From Pteria penguin (lineage: Eukaryota > Mollusca > Bivalvia > Pterioida > Pteriidae), in NCBI GenBank assembly GCA_035048485.1, contig CM068583.1, positions 45,385,790 to 45,449,789 on the forward strand: DNA of 64,000 nucleotides, written 5' to 3'. Under the pieces are notes generated by a model. The model had not been told where the DNA came from. It did not search any database and saw only the letters and a program-made list of their open reading frames with translations. Position 1 is the stretch's first letter; each line of letters starts with the position of its first letter. Below, one piece after another: positions 37,241 through 48,619 of this stretch. Position numbers and translations under genes: made by a program.

Positions 37241-37915
37241 TTATATACAAAAAGAGATAATGGAAAACAAGTGTTAGGGAATTAATTCAAATAAAGCATG
37301 TTGACTTTTCCAGCATAAGTTAAAATCAGATGCGGATTAGCATTTCTCACTCAAATTGTGCGAATGACTTAGACAAGGTGAATTATTTAGATATAGTTAG
37401 CATCTCTCGTATACCGCGGCTTATCAGACCATGTCACTGAGCTTTACATCATACCGGTGGCTCTCACACTCAGATATGCACATGATCTGAATTAGAATAT
37501 TTAGTTTTAGCAGAGTTGTGAAATAAATTTATATCAACTAATATTTCACGAATAATCCTGATATAAAATGCTTTCACGAATTGTTCTGTTCAGAATTAAT
37601 TTATTCGTATGTTAGATCTTCATTAATGTTTTCCTTAGTCCATTACAACAACATCGTTTCTCATAGATTTTCTCAATAGGTGTTTGTTATTTAAATGTTC
37701 CAAGGTTTTAGTCGTGATGAATTGTGTTGAGAGAGAATGCATTGGTGCACAGACAACAGATAAAATGCTTGTCGAATTTAATCTGTAATTACAATTTACT
37801 TTGTCAACCTTGCAAGTGGCGAAAAATGTAATAAAACATTTAGATACAGTGAGTATATGTATATGGATGGTGTATTGTCTATGAATTATAAAAGCTTTAT
37901 ACATATGAACATGCA
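37240..37915. other. Intergenic, nothing firm
   Basis: No exon, tandem repeat or inverted repeat recognised. The 93-codon minus ORF at 37635-37916 has no motif or family similarity that I can see. Confidence 0.45.
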
Positions 37916-37917
37916 AT

Positions 37918-38130
37918 ATATCCTTACGGACTCGAAATTAAAGAAACCTCAGAACCGAGTTCCTGTGCTTCGTGCTTAGATCTTGAATATTGACGGTAAA
38001 CTAACTACTTCACTGTATGATAAACGTGACGATTTCAATTTTCCTATTGTTAACTTTCCATATGCCTGAAGTAATATTCGTTTAACACCTGCATATGTTG
38101 TTTATATGTCTCAACTGAATTTGTATGCTA
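37918..38130 (+). mobile_element. PLE family A, short decayed fragment
   Basis: Broken frames give YGLEIKETSEPSSCAS, SLYDKRDDFNF and a weak AYVVYMSQL, the segment just after the RT catalytic core. A degenerate tail-like word series (ACCGGTCAGCAAGAAATACT) follows at 38514-38590. Confidence 0.78.
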
Positions 38131-38696
38131 TAGTATCTTCAGACTACGGTTTTTTTCTTTCTTTTTTGACACCAGTTACTTTCGAAATGTGCATGTCATT
38201 TATTGTGGACTATACTTTGAAAAGTTAGTATTTTAAGGATACGGCAAACAATATTTGAAGTCTACATTTCGCGAAATTTACGGTCGCTAAAATTTTTTCG
38301 GACCTTATTTATGCTTTTCAGACAACATTGTTTGATATATTGACTTCCTTTTTTGATTGTAGTGACTGTTTGTACTGTGATATTAAAATGTAACACTTAC
38401 TTACTTTTCACCATCATGACTTTTTTACTGATTGTGACTACGGTGATATCGTTACCACTTCATAAATCTACGAATTAAACTAGCTCAAAAAATCATTGCA
38501 TTACTGGTGATATAACCGGTCAGCAAGAAATACTTACTTTTCCATGACACACGATCCCACCTGTGATTTTGCCAGGGGTCTGTGAAAGCCTATATCTCTA
38601 TTTTGTTAAGTATAATAGATGTTTGTCATACAATACTGCTTTGTATTTTACCATTTACTTATTTCAGTACAACAATTTCCTTTTAAAGAAGGAGGA

Positions 38697-40500
38697 AAAA
38701 AAGGAGTTACTGGCTCAGTTATGTGGCAGAAGTCACCATGGAGCTATACAATACATGCATATAAATAATATAATAGAACATTTAACACATTACAAAAATA
38801 TTTGATTGTAGTGCAATTACGATACCGACTTAGGACGGTCATTTAATTTGACAAAAGCCAAACAAATGGTGTGGTTTACCGGTTTACGGGCTCACCTTCC
38901 CACTCACCGTTACAGCAGAACAATCAAAAGACGTACATTTAAAAATTCATAAATAATCCTCCATATAAAGAACAAGGGTCAACAGGTATCACATATTGAG
39001 AGGTCATAAAAATATAAACACGTAAGGTATTGTAAAACACATAATGGTATAAAAATATATGCGACATCAACATGATAAACCGTGCTCTGCCAGTCTGAAA
39101 GCGAGCTAAGACCCTAGATCTGTAGGAGTCCCGACCAACAGTCAGAGGGGACGAGGTTCAGGACCATGTCTCCTCTGAAAGAGGTTTGGACAAGGCCCGT
39201 CATATAGTCCCCACCGCCCTGTTAGTCAGCGTGCAACGTTCAAGTAAAAGTCTGCATAAGGCTGTAGAGGGGCCACATACAAGACCTATAGTCTTTTTGA
39301 TGATCTCAATATCATATTGTCTATTTAGGAGACGTTTGACTATTTTATTACATGATAAAATAACGTTATCGGAGCCTTTTACTTTCCTTAGTTTATATAC
39401 GAGATCACCGTAAAAATTAGGATGGGAAATTCCATTGGATACATACTGTTGAAAAGAAATATTTCCAAATTTAGATAGAAGTTCTGAATAAGATCTGAAG
39501 AATTTGCCGAATGTTTTTCTTAGCTTGTTATATCTGTAACCCTGAGTTAAAAGTTTAGTAATAATTTGTAAATTTCGTTTATGAAAGTCCAAAACATCGG
39601 CGCAGCCTCTGACAAATCGAACTAATTGAGATATATAGATACCATATGATGGGAGTCGAGGGACATCGCCATCCAAGTAAGGGAAATTTACAATAGGAAA
39701 TCCAAAATCCTCACGTTTATCATAAATACATGTATTAGTATATATTAGGTTGTTGATAATTTTGATGTTTAAATCTAAGAAAGGTGTAGATTTATCTCAA
39801 GTATTAGCTTTATTCAATGTGAGCTCTGGTGGATATATTTCTGATATAAATTGTTCGAATTCAGGGTTGTCGATAACCAAAATGTCATCCAGATATCTGC
39901 AAGTATTATTAAATTTGTAAATGAGGTCAAAACGTTTTGATTTTTGAAGAGAAACCATAAAATCCCTCTCATAAAAATAAAGAAATAAATCTGCTATCAG
40001 AGGCGTGCAGTTAGTACCCATAGGAATCCCAACTATTTGTTGATATATCTTGCCATCAAATTGCACAAAAATATTATTCATGAGAAAATCTAGTGCTTTA
40101 CACAATTCCTTGCAAGTCCAGTATTTATATGAAGTATATTGTTTGTTGGAAAAGAATCCAGATTTATTGGAAGTACATACGTACGTTTTAGATTCTCTGT
40201 GAAAACACCATTGTATAAGAGACAGCAACTTGCTTTTAATCAAATCATGAGGCAGAGATGTATAAAGTGTAGAAAAATCAAATGTAGAAATTTGAGTCGC
40301 TTTGAAATTTAGCGAAAGAAGTTTGTCTATAACTTCATGAGAATTTTTAATCGACCAAAAGTAATTGATGTTACTATTATGAAATGCGACATCACAATAT
40401 TTGATAATATGATCTTTTATAGCAGTTAGAGCAGACGTAATATGTTTCGATAGTACCGTAGTAGAGCAGTGGCTAGAATGCAAACCTTTTTTTCTACCTA
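38697..40500 (-). mobile_element. Penelope-like element, family B, near-intact ORF copy
   Basis: The minus-strand RT frame stays open from 40729 down to the stop at 39200, apart from a single TGA at 39799-39797. Visible motifs in order: FDFSTLYTSLPHDLIKSKLL, LDFLMNNIFVQFDGKIYQQI, VGIPMGTNCTPLIADLFLYF, RYLDDILVIDNPEF, IYPPELTLNK, then after the stop STPFLDLNIKI, YDKREDFGFPIVNFPY, YGIYISQLVRFVRG and LLTQGYRYNKLRKTF. The ORF ends near TNRAVGTI. An untranslated tail of about 500 bp runs to 38697. The YLDD catalytic motif is kept. The 5' end is truncated at about 40500, next to a minisatellite. No GIY-YIG domain was seen. Confidence 0.9.
39200..40500 (-). pseudogene. PLE-B reverse transcriptase ORF with one in-frame stop
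   Basis: The coding part of the family B element. The frame before the TGA covers palm and catalytic motifs; the frame after it covers thumb-like sequence. The ATG at 40729 lies in the neighbouring minisatellite (repeat-derived codons such as PHLQAKH), so it is not the native start. The element is 5'-truncated and could not supply the full protein, but its decay is slight compared with the other copies in the window. Confidence 0.8.
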
Positions 40501-40574
40501 TACAGTCCGAAAACAGAAGTACTCGCATGTATATAACATGTATTTTTATGTCGGATTTGATGTGGAATTTTGGC

Positions 40575-41445
40575 TTAATAATTATGATTGACCTGTAGAT
40601 GTGGGCATTTACTGTATGATACTGTTTGGCCTGTAGATGTGAGATTTTGACCGGATAATGATGTTTGGCCAGTAGATGTGGGAATCTGACTGGTTGATTA
40701 TGTTTGGCATGTAGATGTGGGATTTTCACTGGATGATAATGTTTGGCCTGTAGATGTGGATTTTGACTGGATGATAATGTTTGGCCTGTAGATATGGAAA
40801 TATGACTAGTTGATAATATTTGAACTGTAGATGTGGGATTTTGACTGGATGATGATTTTGGGACTGTAGATGTGTGTGGAATTTTGATAGGATGATTATG
40901 TTTGGCCTGTAGATGTGGGATTTTGACTGGTTGATTATGTTTGACTATAGATGTGGGGTTTTCACTGGATGATAATATTTGGCCTGTAGATGTGGGATTT
41001 TGACTGGATGATTATGTTTGGCCTGTAGATGTGGTAATCTGACTGGTTGATTATGTTTGTCTGTAGATGTGGGATTTTCACTGGATGATAATGTTTGGCC
41101 TGTAGATGTGGATTTTGACTGGACGATAATGTTTGGCCTGTAGATATGGAAATATGTGTGGAATTTTGATAGGATGATTATGTTTGGCCTGTAGATGTGG
41201 GATTTTGACTGGTTGATTATGTTTGACTATAGATGTGGGGTTTTCACTGGATGATATTGCTTGGTCAGTAGATGTGGGATTTTCAATGGATGATAATATT
41301 TGGCCTGTAGATGTGGGATTTTGACTGGATGGTGATGTTTGGCCTGTAGATGTGTGTGGAATTTTGATTGGATGATTATGTTTGGCCTGTAGATGTGGGA
41401 TTTGAATTGGATAATGATGTATGAGCTGTAGATGGTCATTAGTGA
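40575..41445. repeat. 39-bp minisatellite, about 22 copies
   Basis: The unit is GTTTGGCCTGTAGATGTGGG followed by ATTTTCACTGGATGATAAT, with many substituted or shortened variants. Because 39 is divisible by three, the minus strand reads as repeats of 13 codons (K-I/T-PHLQAKH-N/Y-H/Q-P-V/I), open over long stretches and in frame with the PLE-B ORF. No protein role is implied. Confidence 0.93.
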
Positions 41446-41915
41446 TCAATAGACGTCTTCGAATTGTGGAAATGTCTTGAATGTTCTTTTGTATTAGTTA
41501 ATAAATATAGAACATATATACCTTTTAATTTTGTGCACCAGATGCGCATTTCGACAACTTGTCTCTTCAGTGATGCTCGTGGCCGAATGATTGGAATTCT
41601 CATAATATATAAATATTCGAAGAGCAGTGTTGAAACCAAAAATGACCGAAACGTGAAGCTATCTAAGGACAGAAGTATGCATGAGGGAGATACTCCTTAG
41701 TTGTAGAGTGATTTACTTAATTTGATGACTGAAAAGTTGAAGTTTATATTTCATGTAAACATTATACGTCCTATTTTTATGGGACCTTTTCTGTATGATG
41801 GTGTATCATTTGAAGTTGGACTAGAATGAAATTCATTCTATTTACATGTTTTTATTATTACTCCAGCTGAAAGATAAAACCAGTGTGTTTCAGGACTTGA
41901 CTTCATTGCGCGATA
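41445..41915. other. Intergenic, nothing firm
   Basis: Short stretch between the minisatellite and the next foldback element. A 78-codon plus ORF (41464-41700) overlaps a 66-codon minus one; neither resembles a known protein. Confidence 0.4.
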
Positions 41916-41917
41916 AT

Positions 41918-42323
41918 TGCATTAAATCAGTCTGATTAAAACATATCTTTATATTCCGTTTCTCTTTTTGTCCCATAGCGTACAAAGATCTGGCGAATCC
42001 ACGTATGGAGTCACGTTATGGGTAAACTCTGATGACGTTCCAGTCACCGAAACCGTTATTTCCCATAGCCATTCAATGACTCGGCTTGGCACGTGCAAAT
42101 GATGCAATATGTAACAAACACTGTTCAAAAACTACTTTTCGAAAAATGCGTACGCTGAGGATGTTAATTTCATTCCTAGGAATTTGTAGCCGATCCACTG
42201 ATTGGCTGAAAATCAGAGTTCACTAGAACGTGACCCCTTACGCTGTTTCGCCAGATCTTCATAAGCAATGGGACAAATAGGAAAGCGGAATAAAGATATG
42301 GTTTTAATCAGACTTGCATTAAA
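41918..42323. mobile_element. 406-bp palindromic foldback/MITE element
   Basis: Left arm from GCATTAAATCAGTCTGATTA (41919) runs through TATCTTTATATTCCG, TTTGTCCCATAGC and AAGATCTGGCGAA. The right arm on the minus strand reads AATGCAAGTCTGATTAAAAC, TATCTTTATTCCG, TTTGTCCCATTGC, AAGATCTGGCGAAA. Pairing continues weakly inward (GTCACGTT, AACTCTGAT). Arms exceed 100 bp with mismatches. No ORF. Confidence 0.87.
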
Positions 42324-42425
42324 TCTACATTAAATGATAATCTCTTCACAAACCTGTCCTCTATAAATGCAATCAGCAGAAAATCAGGAAACTCTGGTCA
42401 CCTAAATAAAATTTATTTTATTATA

Positions 42426-43172
42426 TATGTTCGCGGATTACCTAAGCATCATCTATCCAAGTGAACTGGAGGTCAAAGAAACCACAGAGAGTAGTAATTC
42501 TACTTCGTATTTAGATATAATGTTGTCTTTCGACATTAATGGTCAATTGAACACTCTATGACAAACGTGGGATTTCAATTTCGCTATCACAAACTTTCCT
42601 TTCATAAGTAGCAACATTCCATCATCGCATACGGCGTATTCATATCTTAGTTAATACGTTATTCCAGAGCATGTTCAAATTATAATGACTTTGTTCTGAG
42701 GGCTAGACGACTTTCAGTTAAGCTGCTCAACCAGGTTTATATATGTGCTAGACTAGCTACGTCACTGAGGAAGTTCTATGGTCGTTACGAGACTCTCATT
42801 ACTCCATATGATATCTCGTTATCCAGACTTTTAAATGATATTATGGACTGAGACCAATTACGATCATTTTACACAAATTTGACACCTTCTATACTAGAAG
42901 GTTACCTACTTTGACTTCTCCATATATAAATAAATATGGAATTTACACGATTTGACCCTTTCTACTGGGTATATGTGACGCGTGTTACTAGCAAGCAGGA
43001 GATGCTCACTATCCCCGGGCACCTTCTCTCACTCCATCACAGGGGTTCACATATGCTCTTCAAGTAGACATATTTTGTTATTTTCCACTTGTTTTTCATT
43101 TTCACTGATTTTGTATGTCCTCTGGTTTCCTGATTTTTAGACTTATGGTTTGGATTTATCCATCATCTTTAC
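42426..43172 (+). mobile_element. PLE family A, copy 2 (3' part), just upstream of the Hsp70 gene
   Basis: Closely matches 31822-32578: SIIYPSELEVKETTESSNST, SYLDIMLSFDINGQLNT, then RT thumb sequence and the tail ending ATCATCTTTACATTT. Short deletions break the frame (for example near 42550 and 42628). It ends about 90 bp before the Hsp70-like start codon, so the transcript's 5' region must begin in or beyond this element. Confidence 0.9.
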
Positions 43173-43237
43173 ATTTGGAGATGACATATATTATTTCTTG
43201 GATAAAGATTATATTCTTTCATGTAGGTTTCGAAGAA

Positions 43238-43264
43238 ATGTACATTGCGAGAGATGAAAGATGA
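43238..43264 (+). promoter_or_regulatory. Possible uORF overlapping the Hsp70-like start
   Basis: An upstream ATG at 43238 opens an eight-codon frame whose TGA (43262-43264) overlaps the main ATG (43261) in the form ATGA. A plausible 3' splice site (TTTCATGTAG) ends at 43226, so the 5' UTR may come from a further upstream exon. Whether the uORF is transcribed is unknown. Confidence 0.4.
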
Positions 43265-46200
43265 ATGTGACGGATATAAATACAGACAAGACGCTATTGG
43301 TTGCGGCGTTTGATATTGGGACTTCATACTCGGGATATGCCTACTCCTTTAGAAATGACTTTCAAGATAATCCATTAAATATTACCACTAACACATGGCA
43401 AGATACAGATGCCATCCTGTTGTCACATAAGGCACCTTCTGTCATTTTATTTAAAAAGGATATGTCTTTCCATAGCTTTGGTTATGAAGCAGAAAATAAA
43501 TTCGCAACACTTGCAGAGGAAGATGAAGACAGGACATGGTTTTATTTCAAAGACTTTAAAATGTCTTTGTTGAATGCAGTAAGTACACAACTGGTAGTTA
43601 TACAAAAATTCCACCAATTAACAGAAATTAGTTGCTGCAAACAAGTTTGAATTTTCACTATGCATGTAGTTGCCACCATATGATGACATTATACCGACAA
43701 AAAACAAATAGGAATAGTCATACTTTCATGATTATCTCGAAATTCAAAGAATAATAAAGTTTGTTCAAACAACAGAAACATTAATAAAGTTTATGGACGA
43801 AAATCACGCAAATATATGGTAATCGAGATTTTAAATTCAATGTCCAATCATTTGGTACAGAACACAATAAGGGTTTTGTTTGATATTCATCAGGTTTTGG
43901 ACGGAACCTGTTTCGACAAAAGAAATGTATCAGAAAAACACTGACTAATGTTCCCTTCAACCTGCGTTAAGTGTCCAGACTTAGTGTACGAATCTTGTAG
44001 TCCTATACACATTCCCTTATGGTACACGATCAGTAGGTACCTGATTGGACAAATGGAAGCTCAGAGGGAAAAAGGTTGACCCTGCACGAGTTTGGTATCT
44101 TTACTGATACTCGGTGTTATCCATGATATTAACTGGTGACCTGCTATTACTTATCTAGCAGCCTGTTCTAGGCGAATAACGAGGAGGAACGCACCAGTAA
44201 AAAGATAAAAGATTTTCCTTACTGATGCCCAGACATAAATAAAATCGCAGATATGTGAGCTACCATTGGGAATACGACCGAAGCATTATATGGAAATTTT
44301 CAAGTAAAATACGAAAAAACTGATTTCACATGACTATGGCACTAACAACAATGTATTACAGTGGTCATTCACGGACCCCTGAAATTCAGAGGTGAGACCA
44401 GGTGCCCGAGAGGAGTGAGCGTCTCCTGTTAGGCTAGCCACACCCGCCGTGAATGCCCTGACATACAGACGAAACAATACAATTCAGCACTGTATATACA
44501 CATAAATGTGAACAAACACTGTGTAAAAATTGTCACAGACACATAACATCAGGAAAAATGGTATAATAATACTTAAGTCAAACCCTCCGCGGGGAACTTT
44601 TTTACGAGCTCCACAGTGCAAAGGGAATAAGTGTGACGTTCATGTAAAATACGAAAATAACTGGTGTCACATGACTATGGCACTAACAACAATGTATCAC
44701 AGTGGACAATCACGGACCCCTGAAATTCAGAGGTGAGACCAGGTGCCCGAGAGGAGTGAGCATTTCCTGTTAGGCTATCCACACCCGCCATGGCCGTGAA
44801 TGCCCTGACATGCAGACGAAATAATACAATTCAGCACTGTATATACACATGAATGTGAACAAACACTGTGTAGAAAGTGTCACAGCCACATAACATCAGG
44901 AAAAAGGGTATAATAACAAAATCATTTTCTAGTGTTCAATAACAATGATTCATAATTTTTGATAGTTCAAAACATTCCAAAGAAAAAAAAACAGAGATAA
45001 CTTTCAATAAAACGTGCTAGAGAATCTTTGTTTTTCTTTTACCTCTGATGATGTTTTCATAACAGAAGAAAAATATGGAGTGCAGTTTTAAATCTTCGAC
45101 TATTTCTGAGAGCTAGAGACGATATTAGATTTTAGATTTACTGCGTATCGTGTTAATTTGTAGGAACTTGAACATAACACACTTATTCAAGATATCCATG
45201 GACACTATTTCCCAGTTCACGGAATACTCACTGAGACAATTGGCTATCTAAGAAGACATTTCCTCCACTCATTTACTGAACGCAATATTGACCTTGAGGA
45301 AAGGGATATTCGTTATATCATTACTGTGCCAGCAATATGGACGGACAAAGCAAAGCAAATGATGCAAAGCTCAGCCCGAAAGGTTAATTAAATTTTTTTT
45401 ACAGTGTATCATATTGTTACTTTATTTAATATCAAAAGAAACACTTATTGCATTTTGTAATACATATGTACTTTATTTAACATGTATGTAAATTATCACT
45501 GTAATAATATTAAAAACATTGGCGTAATACAACATCACAAAGCTTCTCTTATTAAAACATAAATATGTTTACTTGTTCCTATTCGCTAAAATGTACAATT
45601 CAAAGAAATGTACTGTGTCATGTTTACTTAAAACATATTGTCTATGAATGTTCACATCGGGTTTTGTTGTAAAGGCACATTTCATTGGTTAATTCATCGA
45701 GTCTTTTGTTTCTCTCATTCTGATATCTTCTATACAATGTATATTAAAGGTTTAGCAGATAATATTCACACTCATAGATCCTTACATTTCATTCCTCAAG
45801 TCCCTCTTAAAATACATACTTTTGTCATTTGATCACTTGTTTGTTAATCGTAGATTCTCAGTACAGTTTGTTCTTGTTCATGATTTCATTTGACATGGTG
45901 TCTTCAAGACTAATTTATCCTATACATGATTTTGGTGATTTTCTCATATCTCAAATTAGAAAGAATAAAGTTCTGTATATTTTGTACTGAATTTGAAAGT
46001 GCTAACATAGCCAGTTGGCAGGATATGACAAAGTTTTCTGGGCATCTGATCTCATCATTGTTCGATAATGAATGTTTCCTCTTATTCCATATGATTGTTT
46101 TGATCTTACTGCTTTCCAAACATTGATGTTACGTAGTACACAGTATGTTGCTTATATAGAGTACTCTCTATTATGCGATTGTATTCATTAGTTAAGTAAA

Positions 46201-48384
46201 AATATAGTATTTTGGACTTTTTTATGTGCGTGTCCTTGGTGATTTTTGTCATACAGCTTTGTCAGATTTCTTCAGTTTTCTCTTTTGTGTACTTTATTAT
46301 TTTGCTATTATTGTTATAGATATTCTCACTGCACAAGAACGTCCTCCGTAAATATTCTGATTTAATAATTGCTAAACAATTGTTCTGATGCAGAATGACT
46401 ACAACATTGTTAGTATTAGTTTTTGGCTGTCTCATGTGTGCAAAGTCGTTATCATTACCTTATTTCTAGTACAGCTAAGCAAACAGAAACACTTACTTCT
46501 CCATGGTTACTTACCACTGATTTTAAGACACGTCAGGGATCATTATGCTTCTGTACTATGAGTATAACATTAACATAACATTTGAATTGTTTTTTTAGTG
46601 TTTTACATCGAAAATTTGGGGGGTTTTTTTTATAGTGTTTTACATTGAAAATTTGGGATCAAAAGCAAACAATGAAGAAGTACCGAAGGGTTAACTACAT
46701 CTCAAAGTCCATGGAACAAAAAGCCGACATAGTATGCAATGTCATTTTAATACAAAAGCGAACCCCATTTAGATATATGTACAGCCAGATGCCCAGGAGG
46801 AGTAAGCGTTCTTGCTTGCATGCAACACCTGTTGCAAACGTCCTGCAATAATTAACGTGTATTTATTTACAGGCTGGAATTAATCCAGATATGTTAACAT
46901 TAGCGTATGAACCAGAGGCTGCTGCAATATATTGTAGACAATTATCTGCCGAAAAATTAGAAGGGGTTTGCAGTAAAAACGACAGTAAAGAACTTTTTAC
47001 TACCAACACTACTTTTATGGTTGTTGACCTGGGAGGTAAATTTGATATTTATTTCAGTCTTGATTTCAACTTCAACATGGACATCAAATAATTCACACAT
47101 GATAAACATAGTTTTATTCAAATATTGAAATTAGAAAAAAACAACTATATGTATTCTGACCACCAAAATACAGAAATGAAATATTTTTCAATAACTTATC
47201 AGGTGTAAATGATACATCATAATCTTTGTTGTTGTACTAATATTATCTTTATTATCTACTATATCACAAATCGTCTTATTTATTTAGGAGGAACAGTTGA
47301 TGTTACTGTGCAACAGATAACGAACAGTGGCCGATTATCTCATGTTCATGTAGCTAGTGGTGGATATTGGGGAGGGTCACTAGTAAATAACAAATACGTG
47401 CAATTTCTCAAGGACGTTTTTACGACAGATGTGTTTTCGCAATTTTGTGGACAAGAGATGTCAGATTTCCTCTTCACTACTCGAAACTTTGAAGTGAAGA
47501 AAAGAGTTAAACAATTCTTTGAATCAAAAGTGGTAATTAGAATTCCTACATCCCTGTTAGAAATATATAAAAAACTTAAACCTGATGTAGACGTTAAAAT
47601 GAATATAGAGGCGTCAATTTACGGAGACCGAGTGGTGATGAAAAAGGATCGCTTACATTTAGATATTGGACTGTTTAAATCCTTTTTTGACGAATCTATT
47701 ACGCAGACTGTTGGCCACCTGAAAGATGTGTTTAAAAAGTTAGAATGCAAACGCATACATTTTATGCTTCTTGTTGGTGGATTCGCTGATTGTACTCTGG
47801 TAAAAGAGGCAATTAGTCATGCTTTCCCATCTATAAAGATAATCATTCCATCTCAGTCAGACTGCGGGCTGGCTGTCCTAAAAGGAGCAGTTATGTATGG
47901 ACATGATCCAAGCATTGTGGAGTCCAGAATTTGTCCCCTTACATACGGCATTGCAGTGCATAAACCATACATTGATGGTATTCATGATCCATCAAAAAGT
48001 TTTCATGTCGATAGTAGATTACGTGTAGAAGATTGCTTTGAGAAATTGTTCACAGTTAATGAAGTTTTAGCTATCGGAGAAAAGAGAATAATTCAAGTCC
48101 ATGATAGACATACAGATAACGAAGGACAAACATGGAGGCGGGAACATAAAGAAATTGAAATATATTCAACCCCTTCAGAAAATCCGATGTATGTCACTGA
48201 TCCATCTTGTAAATTGCATGGTACAATACTCGTACCGCCTCCAGACGGGTGCTGGCCATCAGTCGTTGAAGGCGAAGTAGAGGTGGAAGTCAGTGATACA
48301 CAAATGATTGTACGATTTGTTGACAAGACCTCGAACCATGTCGTTTCTGGAACTGTTAATTTTATGCCTCAGAGTATTGAATGA
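43261..48384 (+). CDS. HSPA12-like Hsp70 family protein, complete, 4 exons
   Basis: Exons 43261-43578, 45164-45382, 46873-47035 and 47288-48384 join in phase (1,797 nt, 598 residues). Splice sites are GCA/GTAAGT, TTTGTAG/GAA, AAG/GTTAAT, TTTACAG/GCT, GGAG/GTAAAT and ATTTAG/GAGG. The actin/Hsp70 ATPase fold is clear: phosphate-1 loop AAFDIGTSYSGYAYSF (residues about 14-29), TVPAIWTDKAKQMM, phosphate-2 loop VVDLGGGTVDVTV, and the adenosine motif LLVGGFADCTLVKEAI. The length and the C-terminal part, which differs from canonical Hsp70 substrate domains, fit the HSPA12A/B group, known to be expanded in bivalves; the client role is uncertain. Introns hold transposon debris, but the coding frame is intact. 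It could be named heat shock 70 kDa protein 12A/B-like. Confidence 0.95.
43579..45163. other. Hsp70-like intron 1, with R340 repeat dimer
   Basis: Intron 1 holds the inverted R340 repeat dimer (44306-44910) described separately. The rest is AT-rich sequence with no recognisable element. Confidence 0.5.
44306..44910 (-). repeat. R340 repeat, tandem dimer in inverted orientation
   Basis: Two units begin AAAATACGAAAA at 44306 and AAAATACGAAAAT at 44646, a 340-bp period. Shared words: CACGGACCCCTGAAATTCAG, GGTGCCCGAGAGGAGTGAGC, CACTGTATATACACAT, TCAAACCCTCCGCGGGGAAC. Partial tandem organisation is common for PLE copies, which fits a retroelement-tail origin. Confidence 0.88.
45383..46872. other. 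Hsp70-like intron 2
   Basis: Mostly unassigned AT-rich sequence. Two decayed PLE-A-type tail fragments are suspected: plus strand near 46470-46560 (AGCAAACAGAAACACTTACT) and minus strand at 46785-46850 (reverse complement of AACGCTTACTCCTCCTGGGC). The ORF at 46645-46851 covers the latter and is not a gene. Confidence 0.5.
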
Positions 48385-48567
48385 CAGGTGTCGGTCATAC
48401 TGCCGTTCGATGCCATGTACTTAAGGTCTTTAGGTCTGATTATTATCAGAGTCTTCTTGAATGGTCAAACACTTTCCTATTTATACTATATTTGACTTGC
48501 GAAGTTATGGACATTATTGCTATAATAAGACAAAATAATTTTCCTTTACTAGGAAAAACGGGTTTTT

Positions 48568-48573
48568 AATAAA
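48568..48573 (+). terminator. Polyadenylation signal of the Hsp70-like gene
   Basis: AATAAA lies 184 bp after the stop codon of the Hsp70-like CDS, in an otherwise AT-rich 3' UTR. No alternative nearer signal was noticed. Confidence 0.7.
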
Positions 48574-48619
48574 ACTTATGAAATGATACCCTTGTGGTGT
48601 TATTTTTTTTGCGGTCTAT

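Noticed and set aside
41078..41449. Minus-strand ORF of 123 codons rich in PHLQAKH repeats, considered as a repeat protein.
   Set aside because: Produced by the 39-bp minisatellite; variants with stops interrupt it and no start or splice context supports a gene.
42030..42060. CTGATGA followed by CCGAAACC looked like a hammerhead ribozyme core, a motif known from Penelope-like elements.
   Set aside because: The bases after CTGATGA and before GAAA do not pair as stem II, and stems I and III could not be formed. It lies inside a foldback element.
48093..48326. 77-codon minus-strand ORF in the Hsp70-like gene.
   Set aside because: Antisense shadow of the last Hsp70-like exon.
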